DNA from: Micromonospora polyrhachis
Lineage (GTDB): Bacteria > Actinomycetota > Actinomycetes > Mycobacteriales > Micromonosporaceae
Direction: 5' to 3'
NCBI RefSeq assembly: GCF_014203835.1
Contig: NZ_JACHJW010000001.1
Location: 1,860,001 to 1,924,000 of the forward strand
Length of the DNA stretch: 64,000 nt
This document shows, piece after piece, positions 50,690 through 59,702 of this stretch (positions are counted from its first letter, which is position 1; the number at the start of each line of letters is the position of its first letter). A model generated the notes under the pieces. The model saw only the letters and a list, made by a program, of their open reading frames with translations, ran no database searches and was not told the DNA's origin. A program made the translations under genes and the position numbers.

Positions 50690-53600
50690 GTGACGGATCT
50701 GCCCCGCGGCATCTACGAACATCTGATCACCGAAAAGCTCGCCGAGCGGCTCCGCCGCATCGACGCGGACCTGGTCCAGCGGATCGATCTCGACCCGGCC
50801 GACGCCGACGAGGTGCTCGCCCGACACATCGCCGCGCTGGCCCGCCGCGCATTACGAGCAGTCCCCAGCAGCGACCGGCACCGGCTGGCCCGACAGGTCG
50901 AGGTCGCCAACCGGATCGCCGAGGCGATCGAACACCTCGATCCGGGTGCGAGCGGCGCCACCGACCGGGTGGCTGGCTCACACGACCTCCTGACAGCAAT
51001 CGTGGCGCGTCCCGCGCCGACGAACGTGGTCAGCTTTCCGGTACGACCCACCACTCCGCTCAACACCGGGGCGTTGCTGGTCAACGGCAAAGGTCAACCC
51101 CGCATCGGGCACGAGGTCGGTCACGAGCTCGCCTCCGCCGATGAGGCGGACCTGCTCTGCGCGTTCATCAAATGGCATGGTCTGCGCCTGGTGGAGCAGC
51201 CGATCCGGGACCTGATCGAGCGGGGTGGTCGGCTGCGGGTGATCACCACCACGTATCTGGGCGCTACGGACCAGCGAGCCCTGGACCGACTCGTCGAGCT
51301 GGGTGCGCAGGTCAAGGTCTCCTACGAGACCAGGACCACCCGGCTGCACGCCAAGGCGTGGCTGTTCCGTCGGGGCAGCGGCGCCAGTACGGCGTACGTA
51401 GGCTCGTCCAACCTGTCGAAGGCAGCCTTGGTGGACGGACTGGAATGGAACGTCCGGATAGCGGCGCTGGAACAGCCGCACGTAGTGGACACCTTCGAGG
51501 CGACGTTCGAGGACTACTGGGACGATCCGGCGTTCGAGTCGTACGAGCCGAACCGGGACGGGCTGCGCCTGCGGCGGGCACTGGGCGCCGAACGGGCCGG
51601 CGGCCGAACCGACCCGCTCGGCATCGAGGTCACGACCATCGACGTGCGGCCGTACGGCTATCAACGCGAAATCCTGGACGACCTTGCCGCCGAACGCGCG
51701 GTGCATGGTCGGCACCGCAATCTGGTGGTGATGGCGACCGGCACCGGCAAGACCGTGGTCGCTGCCCTCGACTACCACCGGCTACGTCAGGCGGGGACCG
51801 TCGACTCACTGCTCTTCGTAGCGCATCAGGAGCAGATCCTGCGGCAGAGCCGGTCGGTCTTCCGGCATGTGCTGCGCGACGGCACCTTCGGCGAGACGCT
51901 GGTCGGCGGTGATCGGCCCAGCCAGTGGCGGCACGTCTTCGCCAGCATCCAGTCACTGCACCGGGCGGAGCTCACGCCGGACCAGTTCGACATGGTGATC
52001 GTCGACGAGTTCCACCACGCCGAGGCACCGACCTACCAGCGGCTGCTGGGCCGGCTCGAACCGAAGATCCTGCTCGGGCTGACCGCCACCCCGGACCGCT
52101 CCGACGGTGGGGACATCCGCCGCTGGTTCGATGGGCGTACGGCGGTCGAACTGCACCTGTGGGAGGCACTGGACCGGCAACTGCTCGCGCCGTTCCAGTA
52201 TTTCGGCCTGCACGACGACGTCGACCTGTCCCGACTGCGATGGAAACGTGGCCAGGGCTACGACACCGTCGAGCTGGATCGGTTGTATACCGGCAACGGC
52301 GCGCGCCCGTATGGTGTTGCAGGCCGTACGGGACAAGGTGGACGTGGACCGGATGCGGGCGCTCGCGTTCTGCGTCAGCATCGGCCACGCCCAGTTCATG
52401 GCCGACTGGTTCAGCCGGGCCGGAGTGCCCGCGCGCGCCGTCACCTCCCGGCTCGACGCCAACGGCCGACACGACGCGCTCGCCGCTTTCCGGGCCGGCG
52501 AGGTGCGGGTGCTCTGCACGGTCGACCTGTTCAACGAGGGCATCGACCTGCCGATGGTGGACACGATCCTGCTGCTCCGTCCCACCGAGAGCGCGACGAT
52601 CTTCCTGCAGCAGCTCGGTCGTGGGCTGCGCCTGGACGACGACAAAGCCTGCCTGACCGTCCTCGACTTCATCGGTGGGCAGCACGCCAACTTCCGGTTC
52701 GACCTGCGCTGGCGGGCGCTGACCGGGGCGACGCGCAGGACGTTGGAACGGGCGGTCGCGGACGACTTTCCCACCCTGCCCAGCGGTTGCCATATCGAGC
52801 TGGATCGGGTCGCCAAGAGGATCGTGCTGGACAACCTGAAGCGCGCTCTGCCCAGCTCGAACAAGCGGCTCGTCAGCGAGCTACGTCAGCTCGGTGACGT
52901 CTCCCTCGCCGAGTTCCTGCACGAGACCGGCCTGGAGATCGAGGACATCTATCGCCGGAAGATCCTCGGCGGCTGGGCCGGGCTGCGCCGTACCGCCGGG
53001 CTGGCGAGCACGCCCGCTGGTCCCGACGACACCACCCTCAGCGCCGCCTTCGGCCGGATGCTGCACCTGGACGACCTCGACCGGCTCGACCTGCTAGTCC
53101 GGCTCGCTGCCGGACAACGGCCCGCAGCCGGCCGGTTGCTGCACATGCTGCACTTCACGCTCTGGGGCCCGGCAGCGCCACTGGTCGAACTGGACGGGCA
53201 CCTGGCCCGGCTCTGGGCGGACCCGGCCCGCTGTGCCGAGCTACGTCAGGTCGCCGAGGTGCTGCGTACCCGCATCCACCGGATCACCACGCCACCCAGT
53301 TCCGACAACGTGCCGCTACGGATCCACGCCCGGTACAGCAAGAACGAGGCGTGTGCCGCCTTCGGCATGACCAACCCGGGAGCACTACGCGAAGGGGTCA
53401 AGTGGATCGAGGCGGAGCGCGCCGACATCTTCTTCGTCACGCTGGACAAGTCGGAGCACCACTACTCTCCCACCACCAGATATCAGGACCGGGCGCTCAC
53501 CGCCGAGTTGTTCCAGTGGGAGTCGCAGAGCACCACCTCGGCCGGTTCGCCGACCGGCCGGCGCTACGTCGAACACGCGGAACGGGGTTCGACGGTGCAC

Positions 53601-53777
53601 CTCTTCGTCCGGGAGAGCAAGGTCGCCGAGGGCGATCTCGGTGTGCCGCCCTACCTCTATGCCGGGCCGATGACGTACGAGCGGCACACCAGGGATCGTC
53701 CGATGCGCATCATCTGGCGACTCGACCGCCCGCTCCCCGCCGACGTGCTGCACGCGGCCCGGGCGATAGCCGCCTGA
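50690..53777 (+). pseudogene. PLD-like + SF2 helicase + DUF3427-type protein, frameshifted
   Basis: Two overlapping frames together encode about 1,028 residues of one protein. Part one (start GTG 50690, VTDLPRGIYEHL) has a phospholipase D-type domain with RLHAKAWLFRRGSGASTAYV and SSNLSKAAL, then the helicase motif I VMATGTGKTVVAALDYHRL and motif II IVDEFHHAEAP. The frame then changes by +1 near 52300-52315 after VELDRLYTGNGAR, and part two continues with motif VI region IFLQQLGRGLRLDDDKA and the C-terminal DUF3427-like SKNEACAAFGMTNPGALREG. One base too many in the run GCGCGCCCG would explain the break. Proteins of this layout occur in defence islands. It may be a true inactivating mutation or a sequencing error. 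Confidence 0.82.
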
Positions 53778-53799
53778 ACAGGCAAGGAACCGCTTTACC

Positions 53800-54239
53800 T
53801 TGCTCACCAACGGACGCGGCAACACTGACGCCCGATATGGACAGCTTGATGTCATTCTCGGGTTACCCACGGAGACCCGTGAAGAACTTGATATGACCGT
53901 GCGACACGTCCACGAGCTATGGGATATCGCCGACGCGAATCCCGGTTCCTTCCGAGTCAGCGTCTTCGAGTTCCGCCCGTACCCCGGCATGGCATCGACT
54001 AATCGCGACCGGCCGCTATGACCAGCGACAGCTCTTGGACTACAGCGCAGTCGACCTAACGGCGGATGGCCTGGACGATGCGTTACGAGAGCGGGATGAG
54101 TTCAACTTTTCGGTCAATATCCAATTCGGCGAGGCCGAACTGGACCGTGCACCCACACGACGTGGCCGACCAGACGCCGGAAGAAATCGTGTCCGCGCTG
54201 TTGTCGCGGGTACGACTCCTGCTGCCGTACCGGTCGTGA
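53800..54239 (+). pseudogene. Decayed radical-SAM gene fragments
   Basis: Two pieces in different frames resemble the C-terminal part of a radical-SAM protein: GQLDVILGLPTETREELDMT followed by FRVSVFEFRPYPGMAS, then after a frame break ATGRYDQRQLLDYSAVDLTA and FNFSVNIQFGEAELDR. A third piece, in yet another frame, ends ADQTPEEIVSALLSRVRLLL and may come from another gene. The CxxxCxxC N terminus is missing. It lies between the frameshifted helicase and the CYTH gene and marks an old recombination boundary. Confidence 0.65.
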
Positions 54240-54248
54240 TCGGCGGGG

Positions 54249-54806
54249 TCAGACCGGCGCAGTCAATGCGGCACGGATCAGGGAGTCGTAGGTTTCCGTG
54301 CTGCGCGCCAACTCCACACCGAGCGACTGGGCGAAATCGTCCAACCTGGCCTGCACCTCGACCGCTGACCGGTTGTCATCGACCAGCAGTTCGATCTCAA
54401 GGAATGTGCCGAGGTGACGTATCTCGTCAAGGCAGAAGGACATCCCGCCCAGTCGTCCGGTACGCCGGGTCTTGACGATCCGTACCGTCGGCTGGAATCC
54501 CATCGCCAGAATCGCCGCGTGCATCGGCTCCCGCTCGGCCACCTCGGTTTCGTACTCCTGGCAGGCGAGTTCGTTGTCGAGTGGCCGCTTGACGCAGAAC
54601 AGATGGCGGCCGTCCTGCGTACGGAGTCGGGCGAAGGAGACACCGGTCTTGCTCTGCCCGTACGCCCAGCCGGCTGGCGCGTACGCCTGATCGTCCTGCC
54701 GGACCGGCGCGGACAGTTCCACGCCCAGCTGCCGTAGCGCGACGACGATCGCGTCCGGTTCGGCGACCCGATACTTGACCTCGATCTCCCGGACGCCATC
54801 ATTCAT
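54249..54806 (-). CDS. CYTH-domain protein (class IV adenylate cyclase/CyaB-like)
   Basis: A 185-residue CYTH protein. The N terminus MNDGVREIEVKYRVAEPD contains the ExExK-type signature; basic residues that hold triphosphate are in FARLRTQDGRHLFCVKRPL and RIVKTRRTGRL, and acidic metal ligands in CLDEIRHLGTFLEIELLVDD. Members include class IV adenylate cyclases and triphosphatases; which activity applies is undecided. GGAG precedes the ATG at 54806. It is the last gene of the island on the minus strand, 130 bases downstream of the Dna2-like partner gene. Confidence 0.87.
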   Translation of the reverse strand: MNDGVREIEVKYRVAEPDAIVVALRQLGVELSAPVRQDDQAYAPAGWAYGQSKTGVSFARLRTQDGRHLFCVKRPLDNELACQEYETEVAEREPMHAAILAMGFQPTVRIVKTRRTGRLGGMSFCLDEIRHLGTFLEIELLVDDNRSAVEVQARLDDFAQSLGVELARSTETYDSLIRAALTAPV

Positions 54807-54935
54807 TACAAACTCCAGGAATGCTGCATTGACCACAGACTGCCGCAATCTATCTCAGGCGTCGGATATCGAAGCGACGGGACACACCCACTGCGCCGGC
54901 CCACCCGATGCTGACCAGGTCTTCAGGGACGAGGG

Positions 54936-56441
54936 TCAGTTCCACTCCTCGACGGCGTCCTCCTCGGCCGGGGCACCATCACCGGGCGGGCCACCGTGCG
55001 TCCACGGTGTCTCCTCCCGCGCCGGGAACGCTCCGGACGGCATGAACCCCTCGGAGAGCGTGGTGTAGCAGAGCCGCTCCCCCACCTCGGGCACACTGCC
55101 CGGCGGCGGGGTCAACGATCGGCCCATCCCACCGGAGAGTTCCAGCACCACCTCGGTCTTCTCGACGTCGGCGGTCGGGTTGACGAAGACGACCCGCGCC
55201 TTCTGGTTGGGCCGGGTCGGTGAGTAGAGCGACGCCCCCGGCCGCACCAGCACCGGATCGGTGGTGTGCAACATGATCCGGGGACGCAGGACGGGCCGTT
55301 TGCCGCTGTCATCGACCCGGGTCGGGGCGGCCAGGGTCACCTCGCCGACGAACGCCTCCCCGGTCAGCCGATGGTCGGCCATGACCAGCGGATCGTCGTA
55401 GGCCCGCTGTACCGCGTACGTGGTGAGGGCCCGTTCCAGCCGATGCAGGCGGTGTGCCGCCGCCACCGCCCCGTCCCGCCGGGCCTGCGGATGGCCGCCC
55501 TCGTCGACGTACGCCGCGTAGTCGGTGAACGCGTCCCGGTCCGCAGCCCAACGATCGGCCACCCGGGCCCCGGCCGGCTTCGACCGGAGCAGGTCGACCG
55601 CCTGCCACATCAGCTGCCAGGTGGGCTCCAGTTGTCCGCGCAGCAGGTCCGCGAGCGCGGCTCGGGCCCGCTGCTGGGCAACCGGATCGTCCGCTGCCGC
55701 CTGGTACGCGGCGATCGCCGGGGCCAACTGCCGGTTGTCGAAGTCCGGGTCGGTGGCGGGACCGGCGGGTGGACACACCGCGGGGTCCTCGGCCGCCTCC
55801 GCCGCCACCGCACCGGGCACCCCGGCTGGTGGTGTGATCCAGGCCAGCAGCGCGGCGAGGTGGTTGTCCTCCACCGCGCTCTGTCCGGTGGCCCAGTGCA
55901 GGGTGAGCGCGTCGGTCAGCGCCAGCAGCAGGGACGATCCGGGATGCTCGGCGCGGTCGGCGAGGAAGCTCAACCACCGACCGAGCAGCGGAACCGACGC
56001 GTCGACCGGATAGTCACCGTCGGTACGGCGGAACCGGGTGGACCGGCCCAGCAGCCGCACGAAGGTGACTCCGGCCGGGTTGGGCACCAGGATCTGGGGT
56101 GCGTCGACGTACCGGTAGCGCACGTCCTTGCCCCGGTCCACCGGCACCGCCTCGGCGACGCCGCGACGACCATCCAGATAGGGCACGAGGATCGAGGCCA
56201 GTTCGGTGGTGAAGGCGAACCGCTGGTCGCGGTTGCGTGGCTGCGGCACGATCAGCAGCTGCGCCCGGTCCGGGGCGGTGCCGACCAGCGCCGCCAGTGG
56301 CGCGTTCGCCTCACCGGCCATGGCGAGCGGAACGAGGACGAGTGGCTGCTCGGACAGGTGCAGGTGCCGGACGGTGGCGATCGGTTGGGCCACCCCGCTG
56401 GCCACCGCCTGGGCCCGAGCCAGCGCGGTCAGCGTACTCAT
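54936..56441 (-). CDS. Partner protein of Cas4-like nuclease, possible Dna2 barrel part
   Basis: A 501-residue protein with no recognised family. ATG at 56441 overlaps the TGA of the nuclease gene (ATGA). The first part is alpha/beta (RAQLLIVPQPRNRDQRFAFT); the middle is helical with Ala/Trp-rich stretches; residues about 355-440 look like a beta barrel (GEAFVGEVTLAAP, RIMLHTTDPVLVRPGASLYS, KARVVFVNPTADVEKTEVVL). This strand pattern is like the 1B/stalk barrel before the helicase core in Dna2/Upf1 proteins, inference by eye only. The last 40 residues are acidic and Pro/Gly-rich. The helicase gene at 45498 may be its former operon neighbour. Confidence 0.72.
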   Translation of the reverse strand: MSTLTALARAQAVASGVAQPIATVRHLHLSEQPLVLVPLAMAGEANAPLAALVGTAPDRAQLLIVPQPRNRDQRFAFTTELASILVPYLDGRRGVAEAVPVDRGKDVRYRYVDAPQILVPNPAGVTFVRLLGRSTRFRRTDGDYPVDASVPLLGRWLSFLADRAEHPGSSLLLALTDALTLHWATGQSAVEDNHLAALLAWITPPAGVPGAVAAEAAEDPAVCPPAGPATDPDFDNRQLAPAIAAYQAAADDPVAQQRARAALADLLRGQLEPTWQLMWQAVDLLRSKPAGARVADRWAADRDAFTDYAAYVDEGGHPQARRDGAVAAAHRLHRLERALTTYAVQRAYDDPLVMADHRLTGEAFVGEVTLAAPTRVDDSGKRPVLRPRIMLHTTDPVLVRPGASLYSPTRPNQKARVVFVNPTADVEKTEVVLELSGGMGRSLTPPPGSVPEVGERLCYTTLSEGFMPSGAFPAREETPWTHGGPPGDGAPAEEDAVEEWN

Positions 56442-57709
56442 CCGACGACCGACGGTTGCTCGGCGGCGCGCTGGCTGCCGACGATGCCGGCCGCCCACTC
56501 GCCACCGTCGACGCCGACGGTGGCCAGCACCTCGGCGCGTAACCGGGCGGCGGCCTGGAGCAGCGTGGTGGCCTCCACCTGCTCCGCAGCCGGGGTCAGC
56601 TCCCCGCTCGCCAGCCCCAGCACGGTCGCTACCTGGTCGATCCCGCCCAGCGCATCGCGGACCGACCTGCCCAGGCTGGCGGTGCTGCCGCGCGCCTCGT
56701 GCCGACAGAACCGCGCCAGCTCGCAGGCGGCCAGGCACTCTGGCGCATAACGGGCCTCAACCGCGCCGAGGGTGGCCGCCAGCGCGGCCGGCGGCCGGGT
56801 CGGCTGCCCGTCCGGGTCGGGGACCAGGTCGAGGGAGAACCCGTCGGGCAGTACCGCGACCAGTTCCTCGACCCGCGCCATCCGGTCGAGCTGTCGCCGC
56901 AACACCAGCAACTGCTTGCGTACGTCGATCAGCGCGGCGGTCGGCTCGTTGGAGAAGTCGCGGGGGCAGACGAGTATCACGTCGGACGAGACGGTTTCCG
57001 GATCCTGCCCCGCCTCGGTCAGCAGTTGGCGCATCGCAAGCACGTAGACCGCCGCCTGGGTCGCGGCAGCGGACACCTTACTGGCATCGGCCTGCCCGTC
57101 GATCACCGCGAACGACTTGATCTCGACCACGTGGAACCGGCCGGCGAGCTGGAACGCGATCAGGTCCGGTTCGAGGTAGACCCGCTGGCCGGCGACCGTC
57201 AGGTGCAACAGCGGATGGTCGAAGAGTGCCCCGCCCGCCGGGGACGGCTGGTCGTCGAGCGCCGGCCCATCAAGCTTGGTGGCCGAGGCGGCGAGTCGGG
57301 CCGCCCCGGTCAGCAGTCTGCGACTGTGCGTGTGGCGGTCGGCCGACGGTTGCGGGCGCGATGTCCCGGCACCGTCGGGGTCGTCCGGGTTGCCCAGATC
57401 GGTGTAGGACGCGTCGGGGATCGGTAGTCCCAGTACTTCGCGCAGCAGCCGCAGCAGGGTCGCGCAGCCGTCCGCCTTGACCTGGGCCTCGAACGCGTTG
57501 CCCCGGGTGATGGCGAACTGGGATTGGCCGAACTGGGCGGGAAAGCCGACATGGGCGGCGATCCGCTGCTTGTCTACTCCCGCACCGTCGAGCAACGCCC
57601 GCCGCCGGCACCCCGGGTTGCTGGTGAGGGCGGCGAGCGTACGGGCGTTGTGCCGACGGGGTGCGCTGGCACCACGCACCCGGTCGAGACGCTGGTCGAC
57701 GTTCGTCAC
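56438..57709 (-). CDS. Cas4/AddB-like PD-(D/E)XK nuclease with Fe-S-type cysteines
   Basis: A 423-residue protein. Nuclease core: GNAFEAQVKADG near the N terminus (RecB motif His/Glu region), YLEPDLIAFQLAG (Asp) and FHVVEIKSFAVIDG (ExK) followed by the Gln/Tyr helix AAATQAAVYVLAMRQLL. One cysteine lies before the core (SNPGCRRRALL) and three after it (PECLAACELARFC), the arrangement that holds a 4Fe-4S cluster in Cas4, AddB and Dna2. GTG at 57709 follows GGAGG by seven bases. It overlaps the next gene by four bases. Divergent, over 201 bases, from a PucR-type regulator. Confidence 0.82.
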   Translation of the reverse strand: MTNVDQRLDRVRGASAPRRHNARTLAALTSNPGCRRRALLDGAGVDKQRIAAHVGFPAQFGQSQFAITRGNAFEAQVKADGCATLLRLLREVLGLPIPDASYTDLGNPDDPDGAGTSRPQPSADRHTHSRRLLTGAARLAASATKLDGPALDDQPSPAGGALFDHPLLHLTVAGQRVYLEPDLIAFQLAGRFHVVEIKSFAVIDGQADASKVSAAATQAAVYVLAMRQLLTEAGQDPETVSSDVILVCPRDFSNEPTAALIDVRKQLLVLRRQLDRMARVEELVAVLPDGFSLDLVPDPDGQPTRPPAALAATLGAVEARYAPECLAACELARFCRHEARGSTASLGRSVRDALGGIDQVATVLGLASGELTPAAEQVEATTLLQAAARLRAEVLATVGVDGGEWAAGIVGSQRAAEQPSVVG

Positions 57710-57910
57710 GTGATTCCCTCCGACGGACCTGGCCAGCGACCGTACCGGCACCCGGTGACAATCCGCGGTTCCCGCGCGGGCACAGGTTTTCCAGTTATCG
57801 GTCCAGTTACCGGTCTTCTCCCGCTGCGGGTCCTGCTCAAGTTGCCGGGGTCCGGCAGTCGCCAGGGTATGTTGCGGGCGTGGATTGCCCGGACGGTGGA
57901 GGCGCGGCTG

Positions 57911-59164
57911 ATGGCTGAGTCACGTGCCCAGCCGGGTCGTGGCCTGGGCCGGGCCGGTGGACGACGGCTCGGCCGATCCGAGGAGGATCTTTCCGGGGTG
58001 GCCCGGGCGGCCAGCCGGGACGCCGGTGGCGTGGCCGACGATCTGCTCGGCGAGTTCCTTCCGCAGTTGGCCGAGGCGGCCACCTCGGGCCGCCGGCTGG
58101 ATCGTCCCGCGCTGGACGCGATCGGTGCGGCCGGCCGGCGCGCGGCGGAGCAGGGCGTTCCGGTCGGCCGGGCGGTGGAACTCTACGTCTCGGCGGCCTG
58201 GCGACTCTGGCGGCTGCTGCCGGTGGTGGCGCAGGCCGACGAGGCGGAACCGGTACGACTGGCCGGCGAGGCCGTACTCCGAGTGGTCAACGACGCCCTG
58301 GCGGCGCTGGTCGACGGCTATCTGGCCGCCCGCCGGCTGATGGTACGGCGGGAGGAGGCGCTGCGCCGCGAGCTGATCGACGACCTGCTGCGTGGAGATC
58401 CGGACGTCGCCGGGATCGTGGAACGTGCCGAGCCGTTCGGGCTGGACCTCACCCGCGCCCATCAGGTGGCGTTGGCCCTGCCTGGCCGCCGGTGGGCCGA
58501 GGTGACCGCCGCGACCGGGGGCCTGGAGCGGGTGATCCTGGACCGGTTCGGTGACCGGGACGTGCTGGTGTCGGCGAAGGAGGGCGTGCTGGCGGTGCTC
58601 GTACCCGGGATCGCCGTTGCCCCCGAACAACGCGGCCGGCGGCAGCCCACCGGTGAGCTCGGTCGGGTGATGCACGCCGCCCTCCAGTCGATCCCGTCCG
58701 GTCGGCCGTGGCGGATCGCGGTCGGTCGCCCCTATCCGGGTGTGTTCGGCATCGCCCGTTCCTACGAGGAGGCGCGGGAGGCGCTGGACCTAGCCGGCAA
58801 GCTGGGCCTGCCGGACCCGGTGGCACAGGCGGAGGATCTGCTCGTCTACCGGATGCTGCTGCGGGACCAGGCGGCCATCGCCGACCTGATCGAGGGGGTG
58901 CTGACCCCGCTGACGCTGGCCCGGGGCGGGGCGGAACCACTGCTCGCGACGATCGAGGCGTACTTCGCCACCGGTGGGGTGGCCACCCATGCCGCCCGTC
59001 GGCTGCACCTGTCCGTACGGGCGGTCACCTATCGGCTGGGACGGGTCCGTACGCTCACCGGCTACGACCCGATGAATCCGACCGACTGGTTCACGTTGCA
59101 TGCCGCCGTACTCGGCGCCCGGTTGTTGGACTGGCCCAACCGGGATCTGCCCCGCCCCACCTGA
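57911..59164 (+). CDS. PucR-type transcriptional regulator
   Basis: A 417-residue regulator. The N-terminal part is helical (RsbT co-antagonist/GGDEF-like region of the CdaR type: RRLDRPALDAIGAAGRRAAE), and the C terminus carries the PucR/CdaR helix-turn-helix: LLATIEAYFATGGVATHAARR, then LHLSVRAVTYRLGRVRTLTG. Such proteins activate catabolic or secondary-metabolite genes; targets unknown. Start at the ATG 57911 after GGAGG; the frame is open further upstream but lacks sites. Confidence 0.88.
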   Translation: MAESRAQPGRGLGRAGGRRLGRSEEDLSGVARAASRDAGGVADDLLGEFLPQLAEAATSGRRLDRPALDAIGAAGRRAAEQGVPVGRAVELYVSAAWRLWRLLPVVAQADEAEPVRLAGEAVLRVVNDALAALVDGYLAARRLMVRREEALRRELIDDLLRGDPDVAGIVERAEPFGLDLTRAHQVALALPGRRWAEVTAATGGLERVILDRFGDRDVLVSAKEGVLAVLVPGIAVAPEQRGRRQPTGELGRVMHAALQSIPSGRPWRIAVGRPYPGVFGIARSYEEAREALDLAGKLGLPDPVAQAEDLLVYRMLLRDQAAIADLIEGVLTPLTLARGGAEPLLATIEAYFATGGVATHAARRLHLSVRAVTYRLGRVRTLTGYDPMNPTDWFTLHAAVLGARLLDWPNRDLPRPT

Positions 59165-59346
59165 TCACGGCCAGCCACCGGCTCAACACCTTGCCGACCG
59201 TCGGCAACCACCCGCCCCGGGTCATGGCTGGTGCTGGCCGATGTCACGGACCGCTGAAATGACGGAGGCTGGAACTTCCAGGCATGCCTCCGAACGGAGG
59301 CCGTTATTTCCGGATTTGCCCAGGTCAGAAGGAGGGCGGAGGCAAA

Positions 59347-59601
59347 ATGTACGTCGAGCACGTCGCGCTCCCCGGGATCGGCCTGCGACAGGTGATCACC
59401 ACCGACGATGATCAGCACGTCGGGGTGGTGTGTCACCACAACGGCCGTCGGGACCTCGTCGTCTATCGGCCCGACGACCCGGACGCCGCGCTGAGTGTCA
59501 CCCTGACCCGCCGGGAAGCCGCCACCCTGGCCCGGCTGCTCGGTCTCGTCGAGGTCGAGGAGACCGACTGCGCGTGCCATCGGCAGCCAGCCGTCCGCTG
59601 A
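59347..59601 (+). CDS. KhtT-like cation:proton antiporter regulatory subunit (N-terminal domain only)
   Basis: An 84-residue protein resembling the N-terminal domain of KhtT/AmhM regulators: MYVEHVALPGIGLRQVITTD, GVVCHHNGRRDLVVYRPDDP and SVTLTRREAATLARLLG. The C-terminal TrkA-C/RCK domain of full-length proteins (about 160 residues) is absent, and no antiporter gene follows. AGGAGG-rich leader before the ATG. A role in regulating K+/H+ exchange is inferred from the family. Confidence 0.75.
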   Translation: MYVEHVALPGIGLRQVITTDDDQHVGVVCHHNGRRDLVVYRPDDPDAALSVTLTRREAATLARLLGLVEVEETDCACHRQPAVR

Positions 59602-59639
59602 CCGCCGAGCTGAACCGCTGATGGCCAGACCACTGGCCG

Positions 59640-59702
59640 CTGCGGGTCGTACCGAATCGACTACTGCGGGTCGTACCGGCTGACTACTGCGGGTCGTACC
59701 GG
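59640..59702. repeat. Three copies of CTGCGGGTCGTACCG at a gene end
   Basis: Copies start at 59640, 59664 and 59687 with 23-24 base spacing. The right copy encodes the last residues and stop region of the globin/reductase gene (RYDPQ-stop on the minus strand); the others repeat that end downstream of the stop. Confidence 0.75.

Noticed and set aside
53800-54021. A small intact 73-residue gene
   Set aside because: Its sequence is an internal piece of a radical-SAM protein and continues in another frame, so it is a remnant.
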